From positions 639,083 to 703,082 of the forward strand of contig JACJXH010000002.1 in assembly GCA_020636745.1 (NCBI GenBank): a DNA stretch of 64,000 bases. Reading direction: 5' to 3'. The stretch is from Lentimicrobiaceae bacterium. Lineage in GTDB: Bacteria > Bacteroidota > Bacteroidia > Bacteroidales > Lentimicrobiaceae. This document shows positions 8,884 through 17,857 of the stretch, piece after piece. Under the pieces are notes generated by a model. It did no database searches, was not told where the DNA came from, and was given only the letters and a program-made list of their open reading frames with translations. Within the stretch, counting starts at the first letter, position 1. Every line of letters starts with the position of its first letter. The position numbers and the translations under genes were made by a program.

Positions 8884-10030
8884 ATTCGGACTTATGCTTT
8901 TGATGCTGATAACCACGATGATCTCGTGCATAAAGCCCTATGATCCTGAAATCAGAAGCAATGACGAAAGGAAACTGGTAGTGAATGGCCAGGTTACCGA
9001 TGGTGACGGATTTCAGAAAATTAACATTACCTGGTCTTCTCCCATTGAATCACCTGGGTACATTCCGGTGTTGGGATGTACAGTAACAATTAAGGATGAT
9101 AAAGGTCATGAATTCTCTTTGTCGGAAATGGGGAATGGTGATTATACCACATGGATTGATCCTTCATTGCTTGGGGCTGGCTCGAAATTTATGCTTGAAA
9201 TTTTTACACCCGACGGAGATAAGATTGTTTCTGATTTTGATCAAATATCGGCTTGCCCTCAGGTTGATTCAGTTTATTATGAAGTTCAGCAAATTGAAGG
9301 TAGCATTCCGGGAAAATATACGCTGGGAATTCAGTTTTTTCTTGATTTGGCAGGCACCGTTACTAACAGTCGTAACTATCGCTGGGAAGTCTTTGAAACA
9401 TGGGAATATCATGCCGATTATCCTCTCGAGTGGTATTATGATGGTACTGTTCACCATGTTTCTCCGCCTGATTACTCACGTATGGTTTGCTGGAGAACAT
9501 TACAAATACCAAACATTTTTACCTTATCGACTGAAAAACTGGTGGTAAATGCATATAAAAGATTCCCATTGCATTTTGTTACAAATCGTACATCCAGGCT
9601 GATGTATGGTTATAGTCTGCTGGTTGCTCAATACGCTTTAAGTGAAGAGGCTTATATCTATTGGGACCAGCTGCGGATTAACGGTTTTGAGCAAGGTGGA
9701 TTGTATGAAAAACAACCCCTGGCCATTCAAGGCAATCTGCATAATCTGACTCACCCCGACAAAAGTGTTCTGGGCTTTTTCAGTGCTTCTTCAGTCAGGA
9801 CGAAAAGAATTTTTATTCAACAGGTTCCCGGTTTGCCTCTCGATTTTTTTAACGGATGCAGTCCGGCTGTGATGAGAAAGGGACTGGTTGAGATTACGCC
9901 ACGCGATTACCCGGGATACCTGATGGGCGATGAAACCGGATACCGTTTGGTGTGGCTCAATGAAGAGTGCGTCAATTGCTTATCATTAGGTGGTATCAAT
10001 ATAAAACCTGATTTTTGGCCCAACGATTAA
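8870..10030 (+). CDS. DUF4249 family outer-membrane lipoprotein
   Basis: I chose the ATG at 8870 rather than the in-frame ATG at 8822. Translation from 8870 begins directly with a lipoprotein signal (MHRNRFGLMLLMLITTMISC, lipobox cysteine at residue 20), and overlap with the receptor gene falls to 14 bp. The 386-residue product matches DUF4249 proteins (KLVVNGQVTDGDGFQKI near the N terminus, conserved W and G positions, C-terminal two-cysteine segment). These proteins are regularly encoded next to TonB receptors in Bacteroidota, apparently as an alternative to SusD-type surface partners. Function in detail is unknown. Confidence 0.88.
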   Translation: MHRNRFGLMLLMLITTMISCIKPYDPEIRSNDERKLVVNGQVTDGDGFQKINITWSSPIESPGYIPVLGCTVTIKDDKGHEFSLSEMGNGDYTTWIDPSLLGAGSKFMLEIFTPDGDKIVSDFDQISACPQVDSVYYEVQQIEGSIPGKYTLGIQFFLDLAGTVTNSRNYRWEVFETWEYHADYPLEWYYDGTVHHVSPPDYSRMVCWRTLQIPNIFTLSTEKLVVNAYKRFPLHFVTNRTSRLMYGYSLLVAQYALSEEAYIYWDQLRINGFEQGGLYEKQPLAIQGNLHNLTHPDKSVLGFFSASSVRTKRIFIQQVPGLPLDFFNGCSPAVMRKGLVEITPRDYPGYLMGDETGYRLVWLNEECVNCLSLGGINIKPDFWPND

Positions 10031-10056
10031 ATGTTGTAATTGAATCACATAAACAG

Positions 10057-11751
10057 ATGAAAGCAAAATTTATTTTCAAACAAGGGCTGTTGTTGCTGTT
10101 GTTGCTGGCTTCAATAAGGCTCGCAGGACAGCAGAACGAGGGTTTTTCTCTGTTTGAAAAGGTGAATTTGATTACCGACCGATCTTTTTACATTTCAGGT
10201 GAACAAGTTTGGTTTAAAGCATGGGTATCTTCTTTTACAAAAAATGATCTTCCCCCAAGCGGCATTCTTTATATCGAAATTATCTCACCTGATGGTAAAA
10301 GTATTTCGAGAGTAAAAAGCTTGATTGAAGATAGCCAGGCCAATGGCTTTGTAGAAATACCTGATGATGTGATTACAGGAACTTATTATGTGCGCGCTTA
10401 CACAAAATATATGAGAAATGCAGGGCCCGAATCTTTTGCCTGTGTTGGTATCAGAATTGTTAATCCGCAACGCAAGGATTTTTTATCGGGTTCCGATACA
10501 ATGGCGTTTCAGGCAATGGGAGAAGTTCCGGCTGTTGATGGTAAGTTGCTTGTAATCAATCATTACAAGCAGTCATTTCAGCCAAATGAAAAGGTTGATG
10601 TGTCTGTTGTTTCAGCGGTTTCACAAAAAATGCATCTCCATGAATTGTGCATCTCGGTAGTTCCTGACTGGACTTCCTCTACAGCTGTTGTTTCTTCCTC
10701 AAACCGCAAGCCTCAGCCTGAAACCGAAGTGTTTTTTCCTGAAATCAGAGGTCTTACCATTTCCGGCAAACTCATGGATCTTTCAACAGAAACAGTAGTA
10801 AGAAATTCTCGTGTAAATTTATCTATTATTGGCCCCGGCAGGGATTTTATGTCGCGGTTTACTGATTCAGCCGGGCGTTTTTCATTTGCACTGCCAGCAT
10901 ATACCGGTTATAGAGATTTGTTTATTGGGGCTGAAAAGTCAGATCTTGCCAATCAGGCAATACTGGTTGATAATGACTTTTGTGCTATGCCTGTCAGGCT
11001 GCCTGAACCTGAATTCAGGTTGTCGCCCGATGAGCGTAAACTTGCCATTAAACTGGCCGCCAATGCCCGGTTAAACCGCATTTTTAAAAATGAAAGTTCG
11101 GCCATTCAGGCACAGGCCGATACTTCAGCTGCAGCATTTTATGGAACTCCTACTGATGTGCTCAAATTTGAAGACTATATTCAATTGCCTACTCTTGAGG
11201 AGTACTTTAATGAGTTGCCCGGCCTCGTTAAAGTGAGAAAGCGAAACGGACAGAAGTATTTTAAAGTAATTGGTGATCAGCCTGAGATGCTTGTGTTTGA
11301 TCCGCTTGTACTTGTTGACTGGGTTGCGGTGGACGATCCGGAGAAAATATTGGCTGCGGCACCCACCGACATTTTGCGAATTGAAGTGGTAAACCTGCCT
11401 TACGTGAAAGGAGATCTTACTTTTGGAGGCATTATCAGCATTATTTCAAAAAAAGGCGACTTTGCCGGCGTTGACCTGCCTTCTTCCGGTATCTTTTTAA
11501 ATTATCTTTTTCTTCAGGAACGCTATACGAATGGCAATAAACTGATTGCTCAAGAGGGTATTCCGGACGCAAGAAACACAATTTACTGGAATCCGGCACT
11601 TGTGCTCAATCATGACGGGAGTGCTAACTTTTCATTTATTACGCCTGAAACACCCGGAAAATACGCCATTGTGATTAAATGCCTGACAGATGAAGGAGAA
11701 CTATTCAGCGATAAGCTAACTATTGAAGTTAAGCCTGGTAATGGAAATTGA
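10057..11751 (+). CDS. Exported MG2-like (macroglobulin) domain protein
   Basis: The ATG at 10057 gives a signal peptide (MKAKFIFKQGLLLLLLLAS, cleavage near LAGQ). The upstream in-frame ATG at 10015 would lie inside the preceding gene and mask the signal. The 564-residue protein begins with an MG2-like beta-sandwich (LITDRSFYISGEQVWFKAWV). It continues with further Ig-like/carboxypeptidase-regulatory-like segments (VNLSIIGPGRDFMSRFTDSA) and a C-terminal sheet resembling the MG domain that ends such proteins (PETPGKYAIVIKCLTDEG). Similar proteins follow TonB receptor genes in Bacteroidota operons. Last gene of the operon, 26 bp after the DUF4249 gene. Biochemical role unknown. Confidence 0.82.
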   Translation: MKAKFIFKQGLLLLLLLASIRLAGQQNEGFSLFEKVNLITDRSFYISGEQVWFKAWVSSFTKNDLPPSGILYIEIISPDGKSISRVKSLIEDSQANGFVEIPDDVITGTYYVRAYTKYMRNAGPESFACVGIRIVNPQRKDFLSGSDTMAFQAMGEVPAVDGKLLVINHYKQSFQPNEKVDVSVVSAVSQKMHLHELCISVVPDWTSSTAVVSSSNRKPQPETEVFFPEIRGLTISGKLMDLSTETVVRNSRVNLSIIGPGRDFMSRFTDSAGRFSFALPAYTGYRDLFIGAEKSDLANQAILVDNDFCAMPVRLPEPEFRLSPDERKLAIKLAANARLNRIFKNESSAIQAQADTSAAAFYGTPTDVLKFEDYIQLPTLEEYFNELPGLVKVRKRNGQKYFKVIGDQPEMLVFDPLVLVDWVAVDDPEKILAAAPTDILRIEVVNLPYVKGDLTFGGIISIISKKGDFAGVDLPSSGIFLNYLFLQERYTNGNKLIAQEGIPDARNTIYWNPALVLNHDGSANFSFITPETPGKYAIVIKCLTDEGELFSDKLTIEVKPGNGN

Positions 11752-11832
11752 CAGAAATGTTGTTTTTTGTTATTATTGGAAGTAGCGCCGCACTCGTGCA
11801 TGATTCTGATTTGGCAGATTATTCAGAAAAAT

Positions 11833-12612
11833 TTATCTGACAATTATTTTTCCTACATACAATAGATCATAATCCTGGTTTATCAGTTTCCAGTAATACA
11901 AGCCGCTGTTTTGGACAGGGATTTTTATACCTTGTTGATGTGTTGACTGTATTGATATCTTTTTGCCAGAATGGTCATAAAACTCTACCACAAGTTCTTC
12001 GTGCCCGGGGTTGCTCCATTTCAGGGAATCACTACCGGGGACCTCCAGAATGGTATTTGTAATAACCTTAACAGTTTCGCCCCTGTATGTGCTTTTAAAA
12101 CTGTTATACAATTTTTCGAGCCTTTCGTCAGGCGTGTATAAAGCAAGCATTTCCTTTTGCTGCAAAGGTTTTTCATGCTGATTTGCCGCTGTTGTTTCAG
12201 TGGGTTTATTATCAGAACTCAGTGGTTTGCCTGCAGGCGTAATTTGTTTAGTATTATCGGTTATCCTGTTTTTTTTAGTTACTATCTGATTTTTGGTGGT
12301 GGTTGCAATTTTTTCTGATGAAGAGGTTTGGTGGGCAGGAATTAACTTTAGAATGACCATCACCGTAATTCCGGCAGCAGCAACAGCACTAACAGGCAGC
12401 AGCCAGCTTTTCGAATTCAATTGTTTTTTTCTATTGGGTTTAATGGAAAGTTCTTTTGAAAGTTCAGCCACAATAGCTGCTTCAGCATAACACTGTTCAC
12501 AACTCTGAATGTGAGCAATCAGATTTTGCGGAACCAAATCCCAGTTATTGTCATTGATGGCATCTGCATAAATGGCAATTTCTTCTTCCGATAAATGCTT
12601 CTTAATATCCAT
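11833..12612 (-). CDS. Transmembrane anti-sigma-factor-like protein with HxxxCxxC zinc motif
   Basis: This 259-residue protein has the architecture of a membrane anti-sigma factor. The N-terminal cytoplasmic domain carries HIQSCEQC with H34, C38 and C41 in the zinc anti-sigma (ZAS/zf-HC2) pattern. A basic stretch (NRKKQ) precedes one transmembrane helix at about 70-91. After that come a Lys/Thr-rich periplasmic linker and a C-terminal beta-sandwich-like domain (about 190-259, EELVVEFYDHSGKKI, SGLYYWKLINQD). The start overlaps the sigma-like gene upstream by 11 bp, the classic coupling of sigma and anti-sigma genes. The signal that would release the sigma factor is unknown; the exported CHAT protease encoded next door is a candidate. 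Confidence 0.78.
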   Translation of the reverse strand: MDIKKHLSEEEIAIYADAINDNNWDLVPQNLIAHIQSCEQCYAEAAIVAELSKELSIKPNRKKQLNSKSWLLPVSAVAAAGITVMVILKLIPAHQTSSSEKIATTTKNQIVTKKNRITDNTKQITPAGKPLSSDNKPTETTAANQHEKPLQQKEMLALYTPDERLEKLYNSFKSTYRGETVKVITNTILEVPGSDSLKWSNPGHEELVVEFYDHSGKKISIQSTHQQGIKIPVQNSGLYYWKLINQDYDLLYVGKIIVR

Positions 12613-13396
12613 ATCCAGTTATAAGAAATAGAATCATTAGCGCAACAGGAATAGTATTCATGACCGGGCATAATCTTGCATAATGCATTTCAATGATTAT
12701 TTCCAGACTCTCTCTTGTATATTCGGTATCACCACTTTTGTTAAGCCTGCTCAATAAGGTTTCAATTTGTTTGTGAAGCCACATTCTTACAGCATCTCCT
12801 TTAACGTTTTTCTGTTCAACAAGGTTTACAGCTTCAGCTAATTTGTCAAATATCTCACTTTTTGCAGTTGTTTCTTCCCTTCTCAGGATTAGCATCAATT
12901 CATTTGCTTTATCAATACTGTATTTTTCAAAGTCCTTTCTGCTTAAAGTGAGATGAAAGTAGAATTTTAAAAATAGAATCAATTTTCCTTCTTCATCCTT
13001 GAATGAATGAATAATGCTATCCAGGCGTTTCTCTTCAAGATGGAAGATGGTGTTTTTTTCAGTTTCAATATTTAAAGTGATTGGGTCAGATTCGTAAAGT
13101 TCTTTTTTGTCTTCATTTACCGAATACCAATGCTTGCTTTCATGTCTTATCACTTCACAACACATCCTGTTCATAATGGCAATGTAATAAGTTGAAAGCT
13201 TCGATTTCCCTTCAAAGGCCTTGTCAATTTTCTTCTTTTGGTTGATAAATTTCTCAACCACCGCCATCTTAACATCCTCTTTCTCACGCGATGGGATTAT
13301 GTTACGCGCTGCGTATCGTGAAATAACAATATTTGCTATATCTAAAATTGATTCAATTGAAAAGGCTTCTGATTCTTTGTTGCGGGTAAGCTTCAT
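12602..13396 (-). CDS. Divergent ECF sigma-factor-like protein with hydrophobic C-terminal tail
   Basis: I chose the ATG at 13396 (MKLTRNKESEAF). An in-frame ATG at 13426 adds ten residues and cannot be excluded. The 264-residue product has a segment resembling sigma region 2 (VVEKFINQKKKIDKAF, then KSKLSTYYIAIMNRMCCEVIRHE). A helical region about 155-215 may replace region 4, but no clear helix-turn-helix is visible. The last about 22 residues (CPVMNTIPVALMILFLI) form a predicted membrane helix, which is odd for a sigma factor. Overlap with the HxxxCxxC membrane protein supports a sigma/anti-sigma pair. Identification as sigma is moderate and based on one motif plus context. Confidence 0.55.
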   Translation of the reverse strand: MKLTRNKESEAFSIESILDIANIVISRYAARNIIPSREKEDVKMAVVEKFINQKKKIDKAFEGKSKLSTYYIAIMNRMCCEVIRHESKHWYSVNEDKKELYESDPITLNIETEKNTIFHLEEKRLDSIIHSFKDEEGKLILFLKFYFHLTLSRKDFEKYSIDKANELMLILRREETTAKSEIFDKLAEAVNLVEQKNVKGDAVRMWLHKQIETLLSRLNKSGDTEYTRESLEIIIEMHYARLCPVMNTIPVALMILFLITGYGY

Positions 13397-13815
13397 TCCT
13401 GAAATTATTTCAGTACAAAGTTGCAATTTTTTCTTGCACTATCAGGGGAGTTTTCTTGTTGCTTAACCAATAATTAACAGAAGTTGTGATAACCGGTGTT
13501 TTTAATAGGGCTGTTTCCGGCTTATTTTATATTTTTGGCAAGGGATAAATAATTGCATTTTGATGAATTAACTTGTTGCCAGTGAGTTATTTATGATTTT
13601 TGATTGTCAGATCATGCACTGGTAATTTGAAGCATCTTTATTCAGACAACAACTTTTCAGCCTTTTGTTGATAAATCATAAGCCTTAGGTTTAATTTTCA
13701 ACCTGAACGGCTTGGATAATTTTTTTCTGAAAGAGATGAATGATTCTCATTTATTATTAGGAACACCCGCAACTACTATAAACTATCCATTTGGCTAAAG
13801 GGCGAAAACTCGACT
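13397..13815. promoter_or_regulatory. Divergent promoter region between sigma-like and CHAT genes
   Basis: This 419-bp AT-rich spacer separates two divergently transcribed genes. A TATTTTTG sequence at 13530-13537 matches TAnnTTTG for rightward transcription but lacks a well-placed -33 TTG. A 20-codon ORF is present at 13736-13798. No strong palindrome was found. Coordinated control of both sides from this region is likely but not shown. Confidence 0.45.
13736..13798 (+). CDS. Possible 20-residue upstream ORF ahead of the CHAT gene
   Basis: An ATG preceded by a purine-rich stretch (GAAAGAG) opens a 20-codon frame, MNDSHLLLGTPATTINYPFG, which stops 17 bp before the CHAT start codon. It could be a leader peptide affecting translation of the protease, or chance. 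There is no evidence beyond position. Confidence 0.2.
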   Translation: MNDSHLLLGTPATTINYPFG

Positions 13816-16761
13816 ATGACATTTAAACAAATTACAGCGTCTATCATTTCCAGGTTAATTCCGCTCAGAATCATCAGAATTATTTTTTTTCTTTTTATTG
13901 GTTTAGCTCTTGAAATTCCGGAGGGTTTTGCCCAGTACGGACCGCTTTACTGGCAATTGCGCGGGTACGATAGCATTCCTGATTACAGGAAGGCTATGCA
14001 CGCATTCAGTAGCAAGGATTTTACACAGGCGCAAATGCTTTTGGACTCAATAGGCAATACTTTTATAACTAAAAAAAACTATCGGAGATATTATCAGGTT
14101 CAGAATGAAAAGGGGGTGATGCTTTATCTGACCAAACAATACGATTCGTCTTTCCGTGTTTTCAACCGAAATGTTGATTTGATGATCTCTCATCAGGATA
14201 CGCTTCATTATGAATTTGCCATAGCTATGCGTATTATGGGATATCTGGCCAATGCATGGGATGGTGTAAGTCAATCCAAACTGTATTTTTTGGAGCGTCA
14301 ATGTCAGGCTTTAAAAAAGATGAACGATAAATCGCCTGTTTATGTTGATTGTTTAGGCGATTTGGGCCTTTATTATGTTAATACGCCGGAAATGCTAACC
14401 GGAATTAATTATTTGCTGGAAAGCAAGAAAATGGCTTTGGCACTTGGTTTAAAACATACAGTTCTTGTTAACGATCATACAATTACCAATAAGCTGGCAG
14501 TTGAACAGCCCTACCTTGCTCTTGAAATATTTGAAAATCAGTATAAAACGGCTGCCAGAAAATACTATCGCGATTCAACCGCTTTGATAATTCTGGCTTA
14601 TACCATCGCTGACAAACTGCACGAAACCGGCAATTTTTCAAAAGCTGTTGAATATTTGAATGAGGCTGATGAAATTCAACAGGCTACAAACTATCCGCAT
14701 ATTAAGTTTAAGGCTGCCATTCCTGTTGATTTGGCAGTTAATTACAGTAAGCTTGGCGATGCCGAAAACTTTATGAAATATGCGGGCATTGCCTTGTCAG
14801 CCTACGGGCAGATTATCGAAAACAGACCTTTCCCACGACACTACCTTTATTCAGTTATTGGTGAAGGCTATCTTCCTTTTCAGATTGACAGTGCTTTGTT
14901 TTATTTGGATAGAGCCTGCGATTTGCTGTTGTCTCAGGATGTTCAGGAAAATGATAAACTGGCAGAAGTGCTTGCTTTAAAAACTGAGGCCCTGTTGGCT
15001 GGCTCTGATGCGGCAGGCGCTGAAAAAATGCTCGTTAAAGCCTTAAATTTACTTACCATTTCTCAATTTGACAGCCTCCCTGCATTTACCTGCTCATCGG
15101 CACATAAAGAGGTACTGCGCAGAATATACAACCTGGCCAATAATGTTTATTTGCAGAAATATATGCTCACTCATGAAAAGATGGCTCTGCAAATGGCACT
15201 TCAATCTGCTTCGTGCTATGATACACTCACGCGTATGCTCGCCCGCAATATTTCTGATGCTGATGCCATTCGTGATTTTGCTAAGGAATATAAAACTGTG
15301 GCTTCCCGGATTTTTGATAATCTGGATATTGCAGATATCCCTCAGCAAATGGCGTTTCGCTTTGTTAGTACGGCCAAAGCTTTTCAATTGATGACTGAAA
15401 TTGAAAGGTATGCATACGCTCAGGCTGTTTCAACTCATGACAGCCTCTGGAGATCTAAGCTGGAACTGGAAAAAATGGTCCGCTTTCTGAAAAACCAGAA
15501 AACATCAGCATTGATTATGAATGATAGCTTACTGGCTGATAGTCTTGGCATCGAAATCAGAAATAAACTGATTGAAATGCTGATTGTCAATTACAGCATT
15601 ATCAGAAGTCAGTCATCGGTAAGTAGTTTCTTGGATCTTGACAGCGATTTCTCTTTGCCTGAAACAAAACTCAATGACCGGCATTTGGTGTTGGATGTTT
15701 TTCATTCCGATAAAAAAGTGATTTTACTGGGTATTGATCAGGATGGTACAAAGTTGGCACGCATTGATGAACAGGGGCAATTTGATACAGCTGTTCAGGA
15801 TTTTCTCAGAGATGTGAGAACAGGAAATCAAACAGATGATTCGGGAGGTGCTCTGGCAAACCTGCTGCTGAAACCAATGACACAAAAAATTTCTTTGGCC
15901 GCGAAAATTACTTTTATACCTGATAATTCACTTTTACAAGTGCCTCTTGAAGTATTGCCCAGTCCGGTGAATGGCAAAATGTTGATTGAAAATCAGTCAA
16001 TTGCGTATAATTATTCTTTTGCATTGTGGAATAAATCATCACAAAAGGCCGCTGCTGAAAATAATCATATTTTGGCACTTGCACCCGTTTTTGAAACGGA
16101 ACAACCTGTCGATCAGGTAGCTTATTCGCGGGGTGAAGCACCGGATGATGCCGGTTTTGACTTTTTATTCAGTGCTGACCATCTGGTGCCGTTGCCATTT
16201 ACGAAAAGGGAGGTGAGGAAGCTTGACAGCTTATTTACAAGCTGCAGGATTGATCACAGGGTATTACTAAACAAGGATGCAACTAAATCAAATCTTAAAA
16301 AATATGCTGGCGATTACAGCATTATTCATATTGCTTCTCATGGTTTTGCTTCAAAAAAAGAGCCTGAATTTTCAGGTGTTTTCTTAGCTCCCGAAAAAAT
16401 AGCTGATACGTGTCGGGGCGTTTCTGATAATGGTTTCTTACATATAGGAGAGTTGTCAAGCTTAAAAACCAATGCCAGCCTGGTGGTGCTTAGTAGCTGT
16501 AATTCAGGCGTCGGTGCGATATACGAAAGCGAAGGTGTAATGGCTTTGCCGCGGGCATTTATGTTTGCTGGTGTGCCCAATGTAATGGCCTCTTTGTGGA
16601 GAGTGAATGACGCTAAAACCAGTGTTCTTATGGTTGCGTTTTATCAATACCTTTTACAGGGAAATGATTATGCAAACTCATTGCGATTGGCAAAACTTGA
16701 TTGTATTGCCAAAGGATACCTTCCGTTAAACTGGGCTGGTTTTGTACTTATAGGGAGTTAG
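13816..16761 (+). CDS. Exported TPR-CHAT caspase-fold protease
   Basis: The 981-residue protein has a signal peptide (basic start, hydrophobic core IIRIIFFLFIGLAL, likely cleavage after GFAQ near residue 38). A long alpha-helical TPR-like region follows (about 45-520), then a helical linker, and a C-terminal CHAT domain (about 640-981). The peptidase dyad is intact: His842 in HIASHGF and Cys895 in LSSCNSG. The family's ESEG, GVPNVMASLW and NWAGFVLIG segments follow. CHAT proteins are cysteine peptidases of the caspase/separase clan. This one should act outside the cytoplasm. It is divergent from the sigma/anti-sigma-like pair, whose periplasmic domain is a plausible substrate (inference). Its gene ends at a bidirectional terminator. 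Confidence 0.92.
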   Translation: MTFKQITASIISRLIPLRIIRIIFFLFIGLALEIPEGFAQYGPLYWQLRGYDSIPDYRKAMHAFSSKDFTQAQMLLDSIGNTFITKKNYRRYYQVQNEKGVMLYLTKQYDSSFRVFNRNVDLMISHQDTLHYEFAIAMRIMGYLANAWDGVSQSKLYFLERQCQALKKMNDKSPVYVDCLGDLGLYYVNTPEMLTGINYLLESKKMALALGLKHTVLVNDHTITNKLAVEQPYLALEIFENQYKTAARKYYRDSTALIILAYTIADKLHETGNFSKAVEYLNEADEIQQATNYPHIKFKAAIPVDLAVNYSKLGDAENFMKYAGIALSAYGQIIENRPFPRHYLYSVIGEGYLPFQIDSALFYLDRACDLLLSQDVQENDKLAEVLALKTEALLAGSDAAGAEKMLVKALNLLTISQFDSLPAFTCSSAHKEVLRRIYNLANNVYLQKYMLTHEKMALQMALQSASCYDTLTRMLARNISDADAIRDFAKEYKTVASRIFDNLDIADIPQQMAFRFVSTAKAFQLMTEIERYAYAQAVSTHDSLWRSKLELEKMVRFLKNQKTSALIMNDSLLADSLGIEIRNKLIEMLIVNYSIIRSQSSVSSFLDLDSDFSLPETKLNDRHLVLDVFHSDKKVILLGIDQDGTKLARIDEQGQFDTAVQDFLRDVRTGNQTDDSGGALANLLLKPMTQKISLAAKITFIPDNSLLQVPLEVLPSPVNGKMLIENQSIAYNYSFALWNKSSQKAAAENNHILALAPVFETEQPVDQVAYSRGEAPDDAGFDFLFSADHLVPLPFTKREVRKLDSLFTSCRIDHRVLLNKDATKSNLKKYAGDYSIIHIASHGFASKKEPEFSGVFLAPEKIADTCRGVSDNGFLHIGELSSLKTNASLVVLSSCNSGVGAIYESEGVMALPRAFMFAGVPNVMASLWRVNDAKTSVLMVAFYQYLLQGNDYANSLRLAKLDCIAKGYLPLNWAGFVLIGS

Positions 16762-16846
16762 CAAACTTCTAAAGCAGAAATCAGAGCAGTTGACTGTTTG
16801 TAATGTGTTGAATAATAATTGAATAGCCTGTTTTTCGGGTGATAAA

Positions 16847-16882
16847 AAAAGTGCCTTGATTGACTTGTCAAGGCACTTTTTT
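16847..16882. terminator. Bidirectional terminator between CHAT gene and the secreted-protein operon
   Basis: A 9-bp stem, GTGCCTTGA (16851-16859) with TCAAGGCAC (16868-16876), is flanked by a run of A on the left and a run of T on the right. It can stop transcription from both convergent genes. Confidence 0.9.
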
Positions 16883-16900
16883 ATAATAAGGCTGGTTATA

Positions 16901-17851
16901 CTAAAAATCCTCTACTATCGGATTGGCGCCGATTTCATTCAGATAATCGAATAGAATCTGGTTTTGTTTCATTCTAACTTTAGCGTGAAAATCAGGCATA
17001 ATGGCATAATATTCCTGAGCTTTTGCATAATTGCCTATCAGCTCATAGCACATGGCTGTATTAAATGCAGCTTCTTTATTGTCGGGTTCGGCTGAATATA
17101 TCCTCTGATAAAGATTTCCCAGTTTTTTGATTTCACCGGATTCAAAGAGGACTTTAGCTGAAGATAGCTCTTCTTTTAAAGTTTTGTCTTTCACTTTTAC
17201 ACTAAGAAATTTGTACCAAACGGGCTCATGGCTATAGAATTTAAATGTGTTGTAAAAGCCGGGCTTCAGCGACGATTCACATTTGGCGAGCAGATCACTT
17301 ACCGGCAGCAGTTTTTTGCCCGGCTTCCGTTCAGAATCAAACTGGATGTTAATGGTATCGTAATCAGTGGTTTTGTCTTTATACGTATAAGTGATCAGGA
17401 CATTAATTCCGGCGGTATTTATTTGCCGGGTTTCATAGTACGGAATGGCACCGCCTACGCTATTTGCCTTTTCAAAATAGAGGTTTTCTTCAACTTCTTC
17501 TGAAGTTTTTATCAGGTAGGAGCCTCCGATGATTACATCTGCTTCTGATGCGTTAGTTACTTCTTCAAAAAGCGGATGAGTTGTCCAGCTGATGTGGTTC
17601 TGTATTTTTTTTGCTTTTACACCACTATACGTGTAGTAGAATATGTCAATGCCGGGTTTGGCCAGTGCATTAACATCAATCTGGCTTTCATTGCCTTTGT
17701 TGGTGAATCCTTCGAAATAAATCTTGCTCCCGCGTACTTTGGTCTCTTTTTCGAGTGAAAACTGGTAAAATTCACCTTGTTGAGCGTAAATGGCCGGAAT
17801 GGTCAGGATATAGGCGAGAATAAATAGAAGTCCTTTGTAATTTTTCATCAT
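16901..17851 (-). CDS. Exported protein of unknown function with C-terminal TPR-like repeat
   Basis: The 316-residue product has a signal peptide (LLFILAYILTIPAIYAQ). The mature N-terminal two-thirds is beta-rich (YQFSLEKETKVRGSKIYF). About 235-295 resembles a TPR pair (AEPDNKEAAFNTAMCYEL then NYAKAQEYY). No enzyme motif is visible and I do not recognise the family. It is the third gene of an operon with 17858-18382 (6 bp gap) and 18436-20649. All three products are exported, and the operon faces the CHAT gene. Confidence 0.82.
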   Translation of the reverse strand: MMKNYKGLLFILAYILTIPAIYAQQGEFYQFSLEKETKVRGSKIYFEGFTNKGNESQIDVNALAKPGIDIFYYTYSGVKAKKIQNHISWTTHPLFEEVTNASEADVIIGGSYLIKTSEEVEENLYFEKANSVGGAIPYYETRQINTAGINVLITYTYKDKTTDYDTINIQFDSERKPGKKLLPVSDLLAKCESSLKPGFYNTFKFYSHEPVWYKFLSVKVKDKTLKEELSSAKVLFESGEIKKLGNLYQRIYSAEPDNKEAAFNTAMCYELIGNYAKAQEYYAIMPDFHAKVRMKQNQILFDYLNEIGANPIVEDF

Positions 17852-17857
17852 CTGCAG

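Noticed and set aside
9096..9548. 150-codon frame inside the DUF4249 gene
   Set aside because: It is a shifted frame within a gene whose lipoprotein signal and family match are clear.
13816..16761. Type III-E CRISPR (Craspase) association
   Set aside because: No Cas7-11, Cas1/Cas2 or repeat array is in the window, and the CHAT protein carries a signal peptide, so only a mechanistic parallel is suggested.
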